Below, piece after piece: positions 8,392 through 16,450 of a stretch of DNA of 64,000 nucleotides. Source of the stretch: Bacillota bacterium (lineage in GTDB: Bacteria > Bacillota > Clostridia > Lachnospirales > Lachnospiraceae). Each line of letters starts with the position of its first letter. Position 1 is the first letter of the stretch. The position numbers and the translations under genes are program-made. The DNA is taken from positions 62,001 to 126,000 of the forward strand of contig JAEWQV010000013.1 of assembly GCA_023399055.1 (NCBI GenBank), written 5' to 3'. The notes beneath the pieces are model-generated. The model was not told where the DNA came from. It made no database searches and saw only the letters and a program-made list of their open reading frames with translations.

Positions 8392-9861
8392 CTATTCAGA
8401 AAGGGTGTAGATCGCATCATGAATCTGTTGGTCTACTTCCTTTAATGCACTCTTTAAGGCTTCTAAAGATGTGAATTTTTTATCTGTAGTTCGAAAAGCA
8501 TCTTTTGCCAAATCTGTAAAGAAGGTTTCTGCCGGCGCCCAAACCTGCACCATCTCACTGATGGAAGGCATTACCACAATATTTCCTTCATTTAGATTAT
8601 TGAATACAATTTCAGCTACACCGCCTGCTTTCTTTGCAGCATCGAATCTGGCTGGGATTACTCCCAACAATTCATTTCTTTTCATAATCATTTCATAGCT
8701 TGTGGCAAAGTCAACAAAAGCAAGACTTGCATTCGGTGCTTTTGTATATGCACTAATTGCATATCCGTTGATTCCGCCCATGGACTTTAATGGAACAAGT
8801 TCAGGATTTTCCTCTGTTAGATCACCACTTGCCGGCAACATTGGTAATCCGGTAATCATAAGGTTTTCCTCTGCAAGAGTCTTGGCTTCTTCTTTGCTCT
8901 TACCCTGTTCTTCATATTTTAAAGCAAGTTCCTTGATAAATAAGGTATATACATCCGGGGTTGTCATAGTAGCGAAGTAGGAACCATCTGCAAGTTTGCT
9001 GTAGGCATTCACTGTTATGGAATCATCAATACATTCTTCGTTCATGGCGGAAGCCAACTGTAATAAAACATTGGCACCAACTTCAGCATTTCCTTCCGAC
9101 AATCCTAGTTCCTTCGGATTTGTATTGTTATCTCCGAAGATGTAACCACCATACGAGAATAGGAACCCGGAGGAGAAATATACATCATATAAGGATCTCA
9201 TGTAACCATATTTACCGCTTTCTGAATCAACAATTGACTTAGAATACTTGTACAAACTATTCCAATTTTCAACCATATCAGGTACTTGGTTGCTGTTAGT
9301 GTCCCAATCTGTTTCCCAACCCTCTGGCAGCATATCCTTTCGATAAAAGAGCATCGAGGTTTGAACGTTGACAGGTACGCCCATATAATAGGTAGTTCCA
9401 TCCACCTCGGACTTATATGCCTCCCAAGCAGTTTCAGGAACTTGTGAATAACAATCTAAGCTCTCAATAGGAATAGGGTAAATGTGTTTCCCATTTACAT
9501 ACTTCATAAGGGAATCGTTTGCCTGATATAACACATCAGGGCCATATCCATAAGGTCCATCATCTGCTAAATTACTACGTTGGTCCATATTTGCATCTAC
9601 TGCTACTATTCCATATTCTTTATACTTTTCATTGAAGGCTGCAATTAGCTCTGCAAAATATCCCTGTTCAATAGCAGTATCATTTTCAAGAACACGAATT
9701 GTAACATTTCGTTCCAGTTCTCCACTGTAGATGGAGGTTAATGCATTGTTGGCAGATGTCTGCTCCTGGTCTTTGTCCTTTGACGAATCCTTTGAACTAC
9801 AGGCTGTTAATTGCAGTAAGCACAAGGTAATTACAAGTATCAAACTAAATATTCTCTTCAT
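8392..9861 (-). CDS. Maltodextrin-binding lipoprotein (ABC solute-binding protein)
   Basis: About 489 residues. A lipoprotein signal ends at the lipobox LTAC with C21, followed by a charged SSKDSSKDKDQEQ linker and a type I extracellular solute-binding domain (GPDVLYQANDSLMKY, LAFVDFATSYEMIMKR). The start at 9861 is chosen over an upstream ATG because GGAGAGGAG lies 9 bases before it and because the signal peptide then begins with MKRIF. The gene overlaps the GH13 gene upstream by 17 bases, so the enzyme and the binding protein are co-expressed. Substrate (maltodextrin or a related alpha-glucan) is inferred from the enzyme and permeases in the operon. Confidence 0.9.
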   Translation of the reverse strand: MKRIFSLILVITLCLLQLTACSSKDSSKDKDQEQTSANNALTSIYSGELERNVTIRVLENDTAIEQGYFAELIAAFNEKYKEYGIVAVDANMDQRSNLADDGPYGYGPDVLYQANDSLMKYVNGKHIYPIPIESLDCYSQVPETAWEAYKSEVDGTTYYMGVPVNVQTSMLFYRKDMLPEGWETDWDTNSNQVPDMVENWNSLYKYSKSIVDSESGKYGYMRSLYDVYFSSGFLFSYGGYIFGDNNTNPKELGLSEGNAEVGANVLLQLASAMNEECIDDSITVNAYSKLADGSYFATMTTPDVYTLFIKELALKYEEQGKSKEEAKTLAEENLMITGLPMLPASGDLTEENPELVPLKSMGGINGYAISAYTKAPNASLAFVDFATSYEMIMKRNELLGVIPARFDAAKKAGGVAEIVFNNLNEGNIVVMPSISEMVQVWAPAETFFTDLAKDAFRTTDKKFTSLEALKSALKEVDQQIHDAIYTLSE

Positions 9862-11578
9862 AAATAGGTACTCCTCTCTCCATTTCAAAAACTACAAATC
9901 CATCCATTAGCAGGTTAGTATCCTCTTTTAGATTATTGGCAATTAGTAGCTTTCCAGTTTTATTTAACTCCACGGTTTCACCCGATTGATTCACTACCAA
10001 TAAAATTTCAGTGCTATGATACCTTCTGCTGATATAGCATAACTTCTCGTCATAGGTAATGCGAATATCACCTTTTTGTAAAGCTGGTAATTGCTTCAGC
10101 GATATTAGTGTCTTAAGCTTTTGCATAAAGGATAAATCCCAATGACTCTCCTCCCAATCAAAGCACCTGCGGTTATCCGGATCATATCCACCTTCCAAAC
10201 ATAGTTCTGTTCCGTAGTAGATGCAGGGAGCTCCAACATACAACATCATAACTGCAATCGCAGAAAGCAATCTGTCCTCATTCTTATGTACACTGGTGTA
10301 AAACCGGTCCGTATCATGGGTATCCAGAAGATTCATCATCATGGCATTGACCTGTCCGTTGTTTCTCATTAACAGATGATTCAGTTTCTCTGCAAATTCT
10401 TTGGCACTAAACTTCTCAAAGGCATAATAATCCAAACAAGCCTTGGTGAATGCATAATTCATAATACTGTCATACTGGTCACCCTGCAGATAGGAATATG
10501 CATCATGCCAGTTCTCACCGATAATCACACACTCTGGCTTTAATTCCTTCACCTTATTTCTAAATCTTCTCCAGAAGGAATGGGAAACCTCATCGGATAC
10601 ATCCAACCTCCAACCATCAATCTCATATTCTGCTATCCAATAGGTAGCAATATCCAGTAAGAAATCCTGTAACCCTTTATTATTTGTATTAAGCTTTGGC
10701 ATGTAGTCACAAGAGCTAAATACTTCATAATTGATGTTTTCTGTATCTACTTGGTCTCCTCGTATCATAAACCAGTCAAAGAACTCTGATTCTTTTCCTT
10801 TTTGAACAACATCCTGAAATTGCGGAAGTAAATTGCTACTGTGATTGAACACTGCATCCAGAACAATTTTCATACCTCTTTTGTGAACTTCATTTACGAG
10901 TAGTTTAAACTCTTCGTTGGTTCCAAAGTGTTCATCAATATTTTTGTAATCGGAAATGTCATATTTATGGTTTGAAATTGATTTAAATACTGGTGTTAAG
11001 TAAATACCATTTACCCCAAGTCCTTGAAGATAATCAAGTTTTTGTACAATCCCTGGAATATCCCCTCCGGCAAAACTCTTGGGGTTCGGTATATTCCCCC
11101 AGTCCAAATTAATGTAGTCCGTATTTTTGTCTACGCTTCCCTGATAAAAACGATCTATGAATATCTGGTAAAATACCGTTCCTCTCATCCAATCCACGAC
11201 TTCATGGATATCACTTTTGTTAATATAAGAAACCTGAAACGAATTGTAGTAGGACAAATTAAAATCATAGGTTGTAGTAATTCCGTCTTCCGAAAAATAG
11301 TAGCATTTTTGATCCTTCCAAATCTGGAATACATAAACAAATCTTACATCCTTAAGCTCTAACTGTATTTCATAATAGGTATATAAATCATCCTCATATT
11401 TCGCTTCCATTACTGCAGTTTCTTTTTCTAAATAAAATCTATATTTACAACCATATACAACCTCGACCCTATCTACGCAATCTCCTTTGTCCATACGTAA
11501 ACGTAATACAAGGGTATTCTGATTAATTGGGTAACAGTATTTCGATTCCGGTATATGTAATATCGCCTGTTTATTCAT
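9845..11578 (-). CDS. GH13 alpha-glucan hydrolase (neopullulanase/cyclomaltodextrinase type)
   Basis: A 577-residue, apparently cytoplasmic enzyme with no signal peptide. Residues 1-125 resemble the N-terminal beta domain (CBM34-like) of cyclomaltodextrinases, and the (beta/alpha)8 barrel follows. The four conserved regions are DAVFNHSS (241-248), GWRLDVSDE with nucleophile D326, IIGENWHD with acid/base E355, and LLDTHDTDR with D422. It would cleave imported maltodextrins to glucose and maltose. It is the first gene of the leftward operon and overlaps the binding-protein gene by 17 bases. It diverges from the LacI gene, with a palindromic operator candidate at 11628-11654. The exact specificity within GH13 is not resolved. 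Confidence 0.88.
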   Translation of the reverse strand: MNKQAILHIPESKYCYPINQNTLVLRLRMDKGDCVDRVEVVYGCKYRFYLEKETAVMEAKYEDDLYTYYEIQLELKDVRFVYVFQIWKDQKCYYFSEDGITTTYDFNLSYYNSFQVSYINKSDIHEVVDWMRGTVFYQIFIDRFYQGSVDKNTDYINLDWGNIPNPKSFAGGDIPGIVQKLDYLQGLGVNGIYLTPVFKSISNHKYDISDYKNIDEHFGTNEEFKLLVNEVHKRGMKIVLDAVFNHSSNLLPQFQDVVQKGKESEFFDWFMIRGDQVDTENINYEVFSSCDYMPKLNTNNKGLQDFLLDIATYWIAEYEIDGWRLDVSDEVSHSFWRRFRNKVKELKPECVIIGENWHDAYSYLQGDQYDSIMNYAFTKACLDYYAFEKFSAKEFAEKLNHLLMRNNGQVNAMMMNLLDTHDTDRFYTSVHKNEDRLLSAIAVMMLYVGAPCIYYGTELCLEGGYDPDNRRCFDWEESHWDLSFMQKLKTLISLKQLPALQKGDIRITYDEKLCYISRRYHSTEILLVVNQSGETVELNKTGKLLIANNLKEDTNLLMDGFVVFEMERGVPIYEENI

Positions 11579-11627
11579 GTTATCATTCCTATCGTTTCAT
11601 TTTTCTGTCGTTCTATAAACTGTTTTA

Positions 11628-11654
11628 TGCAATAAGAAATAACGTTATATTGCA
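11628..11654. promoter_or_regulatory. LacI-type operator candidate before the maltodextrin operon
   Basis: An outer inverted repeat TGCAATA / TATTGCA (11628-11634 and 11648-11654) encloses a perfect 10-base palindrome ATAACGTTAT (11639-11648) with the central CG common in LacI-family sites. It lies 50-76 bases before the GH13 start, between that gene and the divergent lacI-like gene, so it is the natural target of that regulator. Confidence 0.6.
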
Positions 11655-11722
11655 TGAAAACCTTTGTAACCCTAACTAGATTTGTCTGAATACCTACTTA
11701 AGTTCCTATGATTTTTCATATA

Positions 11723-11751
11723 TTGACAAAGACATCATTAGAGTATATAAC
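11723..11751 (+). promoter_or_regulatory. Promoter of the LacI gene, predicting a leaderless mRNA
   Basis: TTGACA (11723-11728), a 17-base spacer and TATAAC (11746-11751) form a near-consensus housekeeping promoter. The ATG at 11758 begins only 6 bases after the -10 box, so the predicted transcription start falls at or next to the start codon. No Shine-Dalgarno sequence lies upstream of the ATG. Confidence 0.7.
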
Positions 11752-11757
11752 TAAGTC

Positions 11758-12555
11758 ATGGATAAAAAAATTACAATTAAAGACATTGCCCGTGAGGCAG
11801 GTGTCTCAGTAGCTACAGTTTCCTATGTGATGAATAACCGTACAGACCAGCGAATTAGTGAAGAAACGTGGAAAAAAATCGTTCAAATAGTCAATTTACT
11901 TGACTATAAGCCAAATTCCTCAGCGAAGTCCCTTTCTACGAGCAAAACCAATAGCATTGCTCTATATATGATGCCGGAGACTTCTCTATTAAAGCGTTCC
12001 GAACAATTGCTGTTAACTGAGGTGTTGTCAGAAATACTGACCACACATGGATATCATTTAATCTTACAAGACAGTAAGGATATTACTAAATTAAATTTCG
12101 TAGATGCCATCCTGTGTTTTGATGCCACCTATGATTTCTTTTTGAGCATAAGTGATAAAAACTTAATTCCTGTCATTGCTGTTGATTCCCTAATTGATAT
12201 CCCCTGGTTCTTTCAAATCTGTACCGATTATAATCAGCTTAAGATAAGCGCGGATGCGCATTTTGGAAATGACAATTATACTTACGTCTGTCTGACTCCA
12301 AACAATGAACTTTTAAAATCACTTATTGGTAAGACCTTCTCAAAGATTACGTTTGTAGATAATTTAGATGACTTTAAGGATATTTCTAATCAGAACTATG
12401 TTTATAATCAAAATGCTTTACATTATCTTTTAAACAAAAAAGAAAATACCTTTTATATCTCAACGAATCTGCATGAGAAAATGACAACTGTATATCATTG
12501 TATCGAATATGCAATTGATCGTGTTCCAGATAAGGAACATCTACAATTTGTATAA
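11758..12555 (+). CDS. LacI family transcriptional regulator (compact), likely maltodextrin operon repressor
   Basis: 265 residues. The N-terminal helix-turn-helix is textbook LacI (DIAREAGVSVATVSYVMN, then the hinge helix YKPNSSAKSLSTSKTNSIAL at about residues 45-65). The remaining ~200 residues are shorter than the usual ~270-residue periplasmic-binding-like effector domain; parts of both subdomains are recognisable, but some helices appear lost. The ATG has no ribosome site, and a consensus promoter places the mRNA start at the ATG. It diverges from the GH13 operon and has a palindromic operator between them. A hairpin follows 12 bases after the stop. Regulation of maltodextrin use is inferred from position. 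Confidence 0.85.
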   Translation: MDKKITIKDIAREAGVSVATVSYVMNNRTDQRISEETWKKIVQIVNLLDYKPNSSAKSLSTSKTNSIALYMMPETSLLKRSEQLLLTEVLSEILTTHGYHLILQDSKDITKLNFVDAILCFDATYDFFLSISDKNLIPVIAVDSLIDIPWFFQICTDYNQLKISADAHFGNDNYTYVCLTPNNELLKSLIGKTFSKITFVDNLDDFKDISNQNYVYNQNALHYLLNKKENTFYISTNLHEKMTTVYHCIEYAIDRVPDKEHLQFV

Positions 12556-12566
12556 TTATGTTTCAT

Positions 12567-12597
12567 AATAGGTTGCCGTATCTAACGGCAACCTATT
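12567..12597. terminator. Bidirectional hairpin between lacI and the lipoprotein gene
   Basis: Perfect 13-base arms (AATAGGTTGCCGT / ACGGCAACCTATT) enclose a 5-base loop. It lies between the convergent lacI-like gene and the lipoprotein gene. T-runs are weak on both sides, so efficiency is uncertain. Confidence 0.65.
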
Positions 12598-12660
12598 TGA
12601 ATTATGTCAGCTTTGTTGCCTGGGTTTGGTGCGGGTCTGTCAAGGTAAACTCAATATTGT

Positions 12661-13815
12661 TTACTTTGCTTCGAAAGCAATCGTTAATTCTGTTGTTTCT
12701 GGATTGTAAACAAAGGTATACGTTCCTGTTGCCTTTGCGATCATATTATAGCTGTCGCTGCTATCCATTAACTCCAACGATTTATTGTCCTTAATATTGG
12801 TGTATCTTATATATTCATTTCCGACATTTTCAGTATCTCCAACTTTAACTGTAGAAGTGAATAAGAATTCTTCTCCTTCTGCTAAATCAATTGTTAAGGT
12901 TGGGAGTCCATCAACTTCGACAAAACGATACTTATCTTCATAAAGATCTTTCCACTCGGTAGTAATCGAACTCTTGATATAGTAGTTAGTTAAATTCTCT
13001 GCAACAGCAGCCTGTGGTTCTCCGTTATATACCCATGCAATTGTATCATATGGGTTTAAATTAAAATTTTCCTTCGCTTCTTCCGAATAGCCACTATCTG
13101 CCGTATCATAGGTATCGGCTCCCGGATATGTAGTTAAGGTAAGTGTATAACTGCCAGTTACAAGGCATTTTATATTCGCCTTTTTTGCACTACCTGATTG
13201 ATAATTACCGGCAGAACTTGCAAGATATTCTACTCCATCCTGTGAGGTAGTCGTTAAGTAACCTGCTCCTCTTTGATTTCTCCAGGAGGTATCAATTACT
13301 AATTGGAATTCGTCACCCTCATATAAATCCAAAGTTATACTATAAACATTTTTACCTTCTTCTTTAACAAGCATGTGCTCATCGTTAATTACTGTTCCCC
13401 AGCTAGAGGTCACAAGTAACGGGCTCTTACCACTACCAACAATCGCAAAGCTTCTCGTATCCTCCTGGTTCTCTAAAAAACCTGCAAATATCTTCGTATC
13501 TGCAGCAATCGGTGCAGTAAAGTCATATGCATGAGATAAAGATGGTGTTGCAAACCATCCCATAAATATACTGCCATCCTTTTCAGGTATGTATTCCTTC
13601 ACTACTTCACCGGCTTTAACTTTCTGTGTCGATAATTCCGTTGTTCCGTCCATATCATAAAAAACAACTGTATACATGGTCTCTTCCACATTATTTTCAG
13701 GGCTGCCTGTTACCTCTGGTTCTGTTGTTCCTTCTGGCTTGTTACAAGCTGTTAATATAAAAACACTTGCAAGAATGGATAGGAACAGGATAATTCTAAA
13801 TTTGCCTTTTTTCAT
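12661..13815 (-). CDS. Surface lipoprotein with an InlB-type repeat and predicted carbohydrate-binding modules
   Basis: 384 residues. A lipoprotein signal ends at the lipobox LTAC (C24). About residues 47-112 match the Listeria-Bacteroides/InlB B-repeat pattern (TVVFYDMDGTTELSTQKV, then FMGWF). Two beta-rich modules follow, at about 115-225 and 250-384; the second ends GTYTFVYNPETTELTIAFE, a pattern found in modules that bind starch and related glucans. No catalytic motif was seen. The gene sits next to the maltodextrin locus but has its own promoter with two palindromic operators. A role in capturing alpha-glucan at the cell surface is inferred from context; binding has not been shown. Confidence 0.7.
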   Translation of the reverse strand: MKKGKFRIILFLSILASVFILTACNKPEGTTEPEVTGSPENNVEETMYTVVFYDMDGTTELSTQKVKAGEVVKEYIPEKDGSIFMGWFATPSLSHAYDFTAPIAADTKIFAGFLENQEDTRSFAIVGSGKSPLLVTSSWGTVINDEHMLVKEEGKNVYSITLDLYEGDEFQLVIDTSWRNQRGAGYLTTTSQDGVEYLASSAGNYQSGSAKKANIKCLVTGSYTLTLTTYPGADTYDTADSGYSEEAKENFNLNPYDTIAWVYNGEPQAAVAENLTNYYIKSSITTEWKDLYEDKYRFVEVDGLPTLTIDLAEGEEFLFTSTVKVGDTENVGNEYIRYTNIKDNKSLELMDSSDSYNMIAKATGTYTFVYNPETTELTIAFEAK

Positions 13816-13834
13816 AAAAATACACCTCCAAAAT

Positions 13835-13923
13835 GATTAACCGGTTAAGCTTAATTGTAAAAAAATATGTTAATTTAGTACAATAATACAAATTTATAAT
13901 GTTTGCTTAACTGGTTAAGCAAA
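13835..13923 (-). promoter_or_regulatory. Promoter with two palindromic operators for the lipoprotein gene
   Basis: On the minus strand, TTGTAC (13878-13883) and TACAAT (13854-13859) with an 18-base spacer form a plausible promoter. A palindrome containing TTAACCGGTTAA (13835-13850) lies at the expected transcription start. A second, longer one, GCTTAACTGGTTAAGC extended by TTT and AAA (13902-13923), lies 70 bases away centre to centre. Two matching sites flanking a promoter suggest repression by a LacI-family protein, possibly with looping. The sites differ from the ATAACGTTAT site near lacI. Confidence 0.65.
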
Positions 13924-14117
13924 TCTTACTATGTCTCCATTTGTATGTCAATACAATAAATCACCAATAAATTATTTAGTTTTTGGTAATTTTGTATATA
14001 GTAAAAATATGAAAAATAACAAAAACACTATATTTAATATTTTTAATTTATAGGTTTAACGTTTACTGATATAGGTTTCCAACGAAACAAATCAGATCAA
14101 AGAGTCTGTCTTGGAAG
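13924..14117. other. AT-rich intergenic stretch without a recognisable gene
   Basis: This stretch lies between the operators of the lipoprotein gene and the terminators of the acetyltransferase operon. I see only AT-rich sequence with no open frame that has a start and a ribosome site. Confidence 0.5.
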
Positions 14118-14190
14118 ACGGTGTACTTTTATTTCATACACCGTAATTTTCCGTGAACTATAAAAGCGGATGTACTTTTCATACACCCGC
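14118..14190 (-). terminator. Two tandem related terminators of the acetyltransferase operon
   Basis: Hairpin 1 has arms ACGGTGTA / TACACCGT (14118-14125, 14137-14144). Hairpin 2 has arms GCGGATGTA / TACACCCGC (14166-14174, 14182-14190). The arm sequences and loops resemble each other, so one may be a copy of the other. In the minus-strand direction hairpin 2 comes first and is followed by TTTTAT, as expected for a factor-independent terminator downstream of the gene at 14258. Confidence 0.7.
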
Positions 14191-14257
14191 AGATTTATTC
14201 TTGAATTTAGTTTTAATTTGCAAAGACGGATTTTACTTTTTAATGTAATATGTGCTA

Positions 14258-14860
14258 CTAATAGATATTCATCTGATTCATTTCAATATAATCTGATTGC
14301 AGCAGTCCATACATCTTTGTGTCAATGTACTCATCATTATACAAGAATTCTTCTCTTTTAATACCTTCCAACTTAAATCCTACCTTTTGATAAACTCTTT
14401 CCGCTCTCGGATTAAAGCTATAAACCTCTAAACTTATTCTGTGAAGTTGTAGTTGTTCCATACCATACTTTATAAAAATTGATACCGCCTCAGTTCCCAG
14501 GCCCTTATCACATCCAGAGTTGCTTAACAATACTCTAAAATTCACATTACCTGCTTCTTCGTCGTATTCATTAAACACAACTTCACCAATAATCTGACCG
14601 TTTTCCTTGTGTACAACTGCTAGATCAAGACGGTCACTCTGCTCATTACGAGTTGAATACCATTTTAATGTTTTTTCTTTTTCTTCCTGATTTGAAGGAG
14701 TATTGGCTTCGTCATCACTGGAAGCAGAACCTGTCAACTTTCTAAGTTCAAATTCCTCTAGAATTTCAAACATGACATCATAATCCTTCTGTTCGAAAGG
14801 TCTTAAGATTACTTTATCTCCAATAAGCACAGGCTTATGGGCAAAATTAACTTTCTTCAT
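14258..14860 (-). CDS. GNAT family N-acetyltransferase (RimJ/RimL-like)
   Basis: 200 residues of the GNAT fold. The RimL-like opening VILRPFEQKDYDVMFEILEE, the acetyl-CoA-binding stretch GLGTEAVSIFIKYGMEQL (about 118-135) and the closing RAERVYQKVGFKLEG are all present. A central insert (SASSDDEANTPSNQEEKEK) is charged and probably flexible. AAGGAGAAATTATAA precedes the ATG. The start overlaps the flavodoxin-like gene upstream by 14 bases, so they form an operon. Proteins of this type acetylate N-terminal or small-molecule amines; the substrate is unknown. Confidence 0.85.
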   Translation of the reverse strand: MKKVNFAHKPVLIGDKVILRPFEQKDYDVMFEILEEFELRKLTGSASSDDEANTPSNQEEKEKTLKWYSTRNEQSDRLDLAVVHKENGQIIGEVVFNEYDEEAGNVNFRVLLSNSGCDKGLGTEAVSIFIKYGMEQLQLHRISLEVYSFNPRAERVYQKVGFKLEGIKREEFLYNDEYIDTKMYGLLQSDYIEMNQMNIY

Positions 14861-15422
14861 TTATAATTTCTCCTTTGTATTTATTAATTCGGGTGGCTAT
14901 TTCACTAATTTTCATTAACGCATCATGATCCTCTTTGGCTGGTAACTTATCTGTATTCAATGAAAAAACCTTATTATCCTCATTTAAATTCGCTTTCATG
15001 TGTTTAAACATCCACTTTGCCATATGAATTGCTGGCTCGGGTCCACCATCACCACCACCAACAAGTATTAATACACCTGTTTTCTCTTTAATGTCAATTG
15101 CGTCTTTCAAAAACCTTCTAGCTGCATAATATGCTTGAAAGCGGCTTGCTAAGCACATAAGTGGTCCAGTAAGATTAGACATATATAGGGGTGAAGCTAT
15201 GACAACGGTATCAAAATCATCCTTATAAATCATAGTCATATCGTCCTTAATCACACAGCCTTTTTTCCTCCAGCAATATCTGCAATCATTACAGGGTGCA
15301 ACTTTATCATAATAGGCTGAAATTTCAACGATTTCTCCTGCAAGCTGCTTCTTTAGGGCGGTTAACAACTCTGTAGTGTCACCCCTTTTTCGTGGAGATC
15401 CATTAATAATAAGTGTTTTCAT
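14847..15422 (-). CDS. Flavodoxin-fold NAD(P)H-dependent FMN reductase family protein
   Basis: 191 residues. The opening MKTLIINGSPRKRGDTTELL is the FMN phosphate-binding loop of the flavodoxin-like reductase family. VAPCNDCRYCWRKKGCVIKD (about 41-60) is a cysteine-rich segment common in the iron-sulfur flavoprotein-like branch, but here it has four clustered cysteines followed by a DDM motif typical of multimeric flavodoxin WrbA-like proteins. SPLYMSNLTGPL is the second flavin-binding loop. It is likely a cytoplasmic FMN-dependent oxidoreductase with unknown electron acceptor. It overlaps the acetyltransferase gene downstream. Confidence 0.85.
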   Translation of the reverse strand: MKTLIINGSPRKRGDTTELLTALKKQLAGEIVEISAYYDKVAPCNDCRYCWRKKGCVIKDDMTMIYKDDFDTVVIASPLYMSNLTGPLMCLASRFQAYYAARRFLKDAIDIKEKTGVLILVGGGDGGPEPAIHMAKWMFKHMKANLNEDNKVFSLNTDKLPAKEDHDALMKISEIATRINKYKGEIINEES

Positions 15423-15798
15423 TATATAATAACCTTCTTAGACATTGCCATTTTAAAAGTTTATTATAGTTCTAAATTTTCATGGTATATTATAACATAA
15501 TTTATATTCATCAATCTATAATAAAATTATGTATCCTTTATTTTGCTTAGTAAATCCTGTTAAGTAGTATACGTTATTTAAATAGACCCGTAAAATAAAT
15601 AAAAGTGACGCTCACTGGTGGCAATGTTTCATTTTATTTTATCCAGCATATGAAAATAAATGTGTGTTACTGTGCTTATGGGGCAAACTGTGATATAATT
15701 AACTTAATCAAAATATTAAAGCTCATAAATTTTAAATGAATTAATCTGAAGAATAACGAGTCTAGCATTAATATAACTGGAATATGGTGGGGGGAAAA
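15423..15798. other. Intergenic region with divergent promoters, no gene seen
   Basis: About 375 AT-rich bases separate two divergent operons. A possible promoter for the acetyltransferase on the right has TATAAT at about 15694-15699, without a clear -35 box. I found no RNA gene, riboswitch-like fold or protein-coding relic here. Confidence 0.4.
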
Positions 15799-16302
15799 AT
15801 GTACATAAAGTCAACAACATTATTAATTACAGAATTGACTATGGATATGATTAAAGATATCCAAAAGAATTCCTTAGACGAGGATAATAGAAAATTTGTA
15901 CCCGATGAGGTATTTGAGACGCTTGATGAAGCAGCGGAAAGGGTAAAATGGCTAATAAAATCTTATCAAAACCCTAATGGTCCCTTTGTTTATCCTATCA
16001 TTATAAGAGATAATATAAATATAGGATATATACAAGCTTGCCGTATAGAAGAAGGATTTGAAATAGGTTATCATATAGCTAAAGAATATACTGGAAAAGG
16101 ATATGCAACCGAAGCAGTTAACGTATTTCTTCCTGTAATTATGGAAAATCTTCAAATAGATAAAATCTATGGAATTGTATTAGAAGACAATCTTGCTTCC
16201 TATAAAGTTTTAGAAAAGTGTGGTTTTGAATTAATATATAAAGGCACTTCAAAGTATCAAGGAGAGAATTGCGAATTAAGAAAATATATTTTTGAACATT
16301 GA
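15799..16302 (+). CDS. GNAT family N-acetyltransferase
   Basis: 167 residues with the GNAT core: EGFEIGYHIAKEYTGKGYAT (about 82-101) contains the acetyl-CoA pyrophosphate loop (R/Q-x-x-G-x-G/A type, here YTGKGYA), followed by KIYGIVLEDNLASYKVLEKC and the closing GFELIYKG. The ATG at 15799 is preferred over 15784 because the run GGTGGGGGGA sits just before it and would be inside the coding sequence otherwise. It is monocistronic with a terminator 25 bases downstream. The acceptor substrate is unknown. Confidence 0.83.
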   Translation: MYIKSTTLLITELTMDMIKDIQKNSLDEDNRKFVPDEVFETLDEAAERVKWLIKSYQNPNGPFVYPIIIRDNINIGYIQACRIEEGFEIGYHIAKEYTGKGYATEAVNVFLPVIMENLQIDKIYGIVLEDNLASYKVLEKCGFELIYKGTSKYQGENCELRKYIFEH

Positions 16303-16326
16303 TTTACATATTTATAACGAACTAAA

Positions 16327-16358
16327 AAGACACCAAATATATGTTTATCTGGTGTCTT
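16327..16358 (+). terminator. Terminator after the GNAT gene
   Basis: Nine-base arms AAGACACCA / TGGTGTCTT enclose a 14-base AT-rich loop and are followed by GTATTTTAA. It lies 25 bases beyond the stop codon and may also help end the convergent phosphorylase transcript. Confidence 0.7.
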
Positions 16359-16450
16359 GTATTTTAATCTCTGCTCAGTAATAGACATATGACTTCCTAA
16401 TATATCTATGCCTGTGTCTGTGTAAATTTCTTTAGGATTATCCGTGTTTT

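Noticed and set aside
12558..12794. Plus-strand open frame after the lacI-like gene
   Set aside because: It lies opposite the well-supported lipoprotein gene, begins just before a terminator hairpin, and has no ribosome site or recognisable protein pattern.
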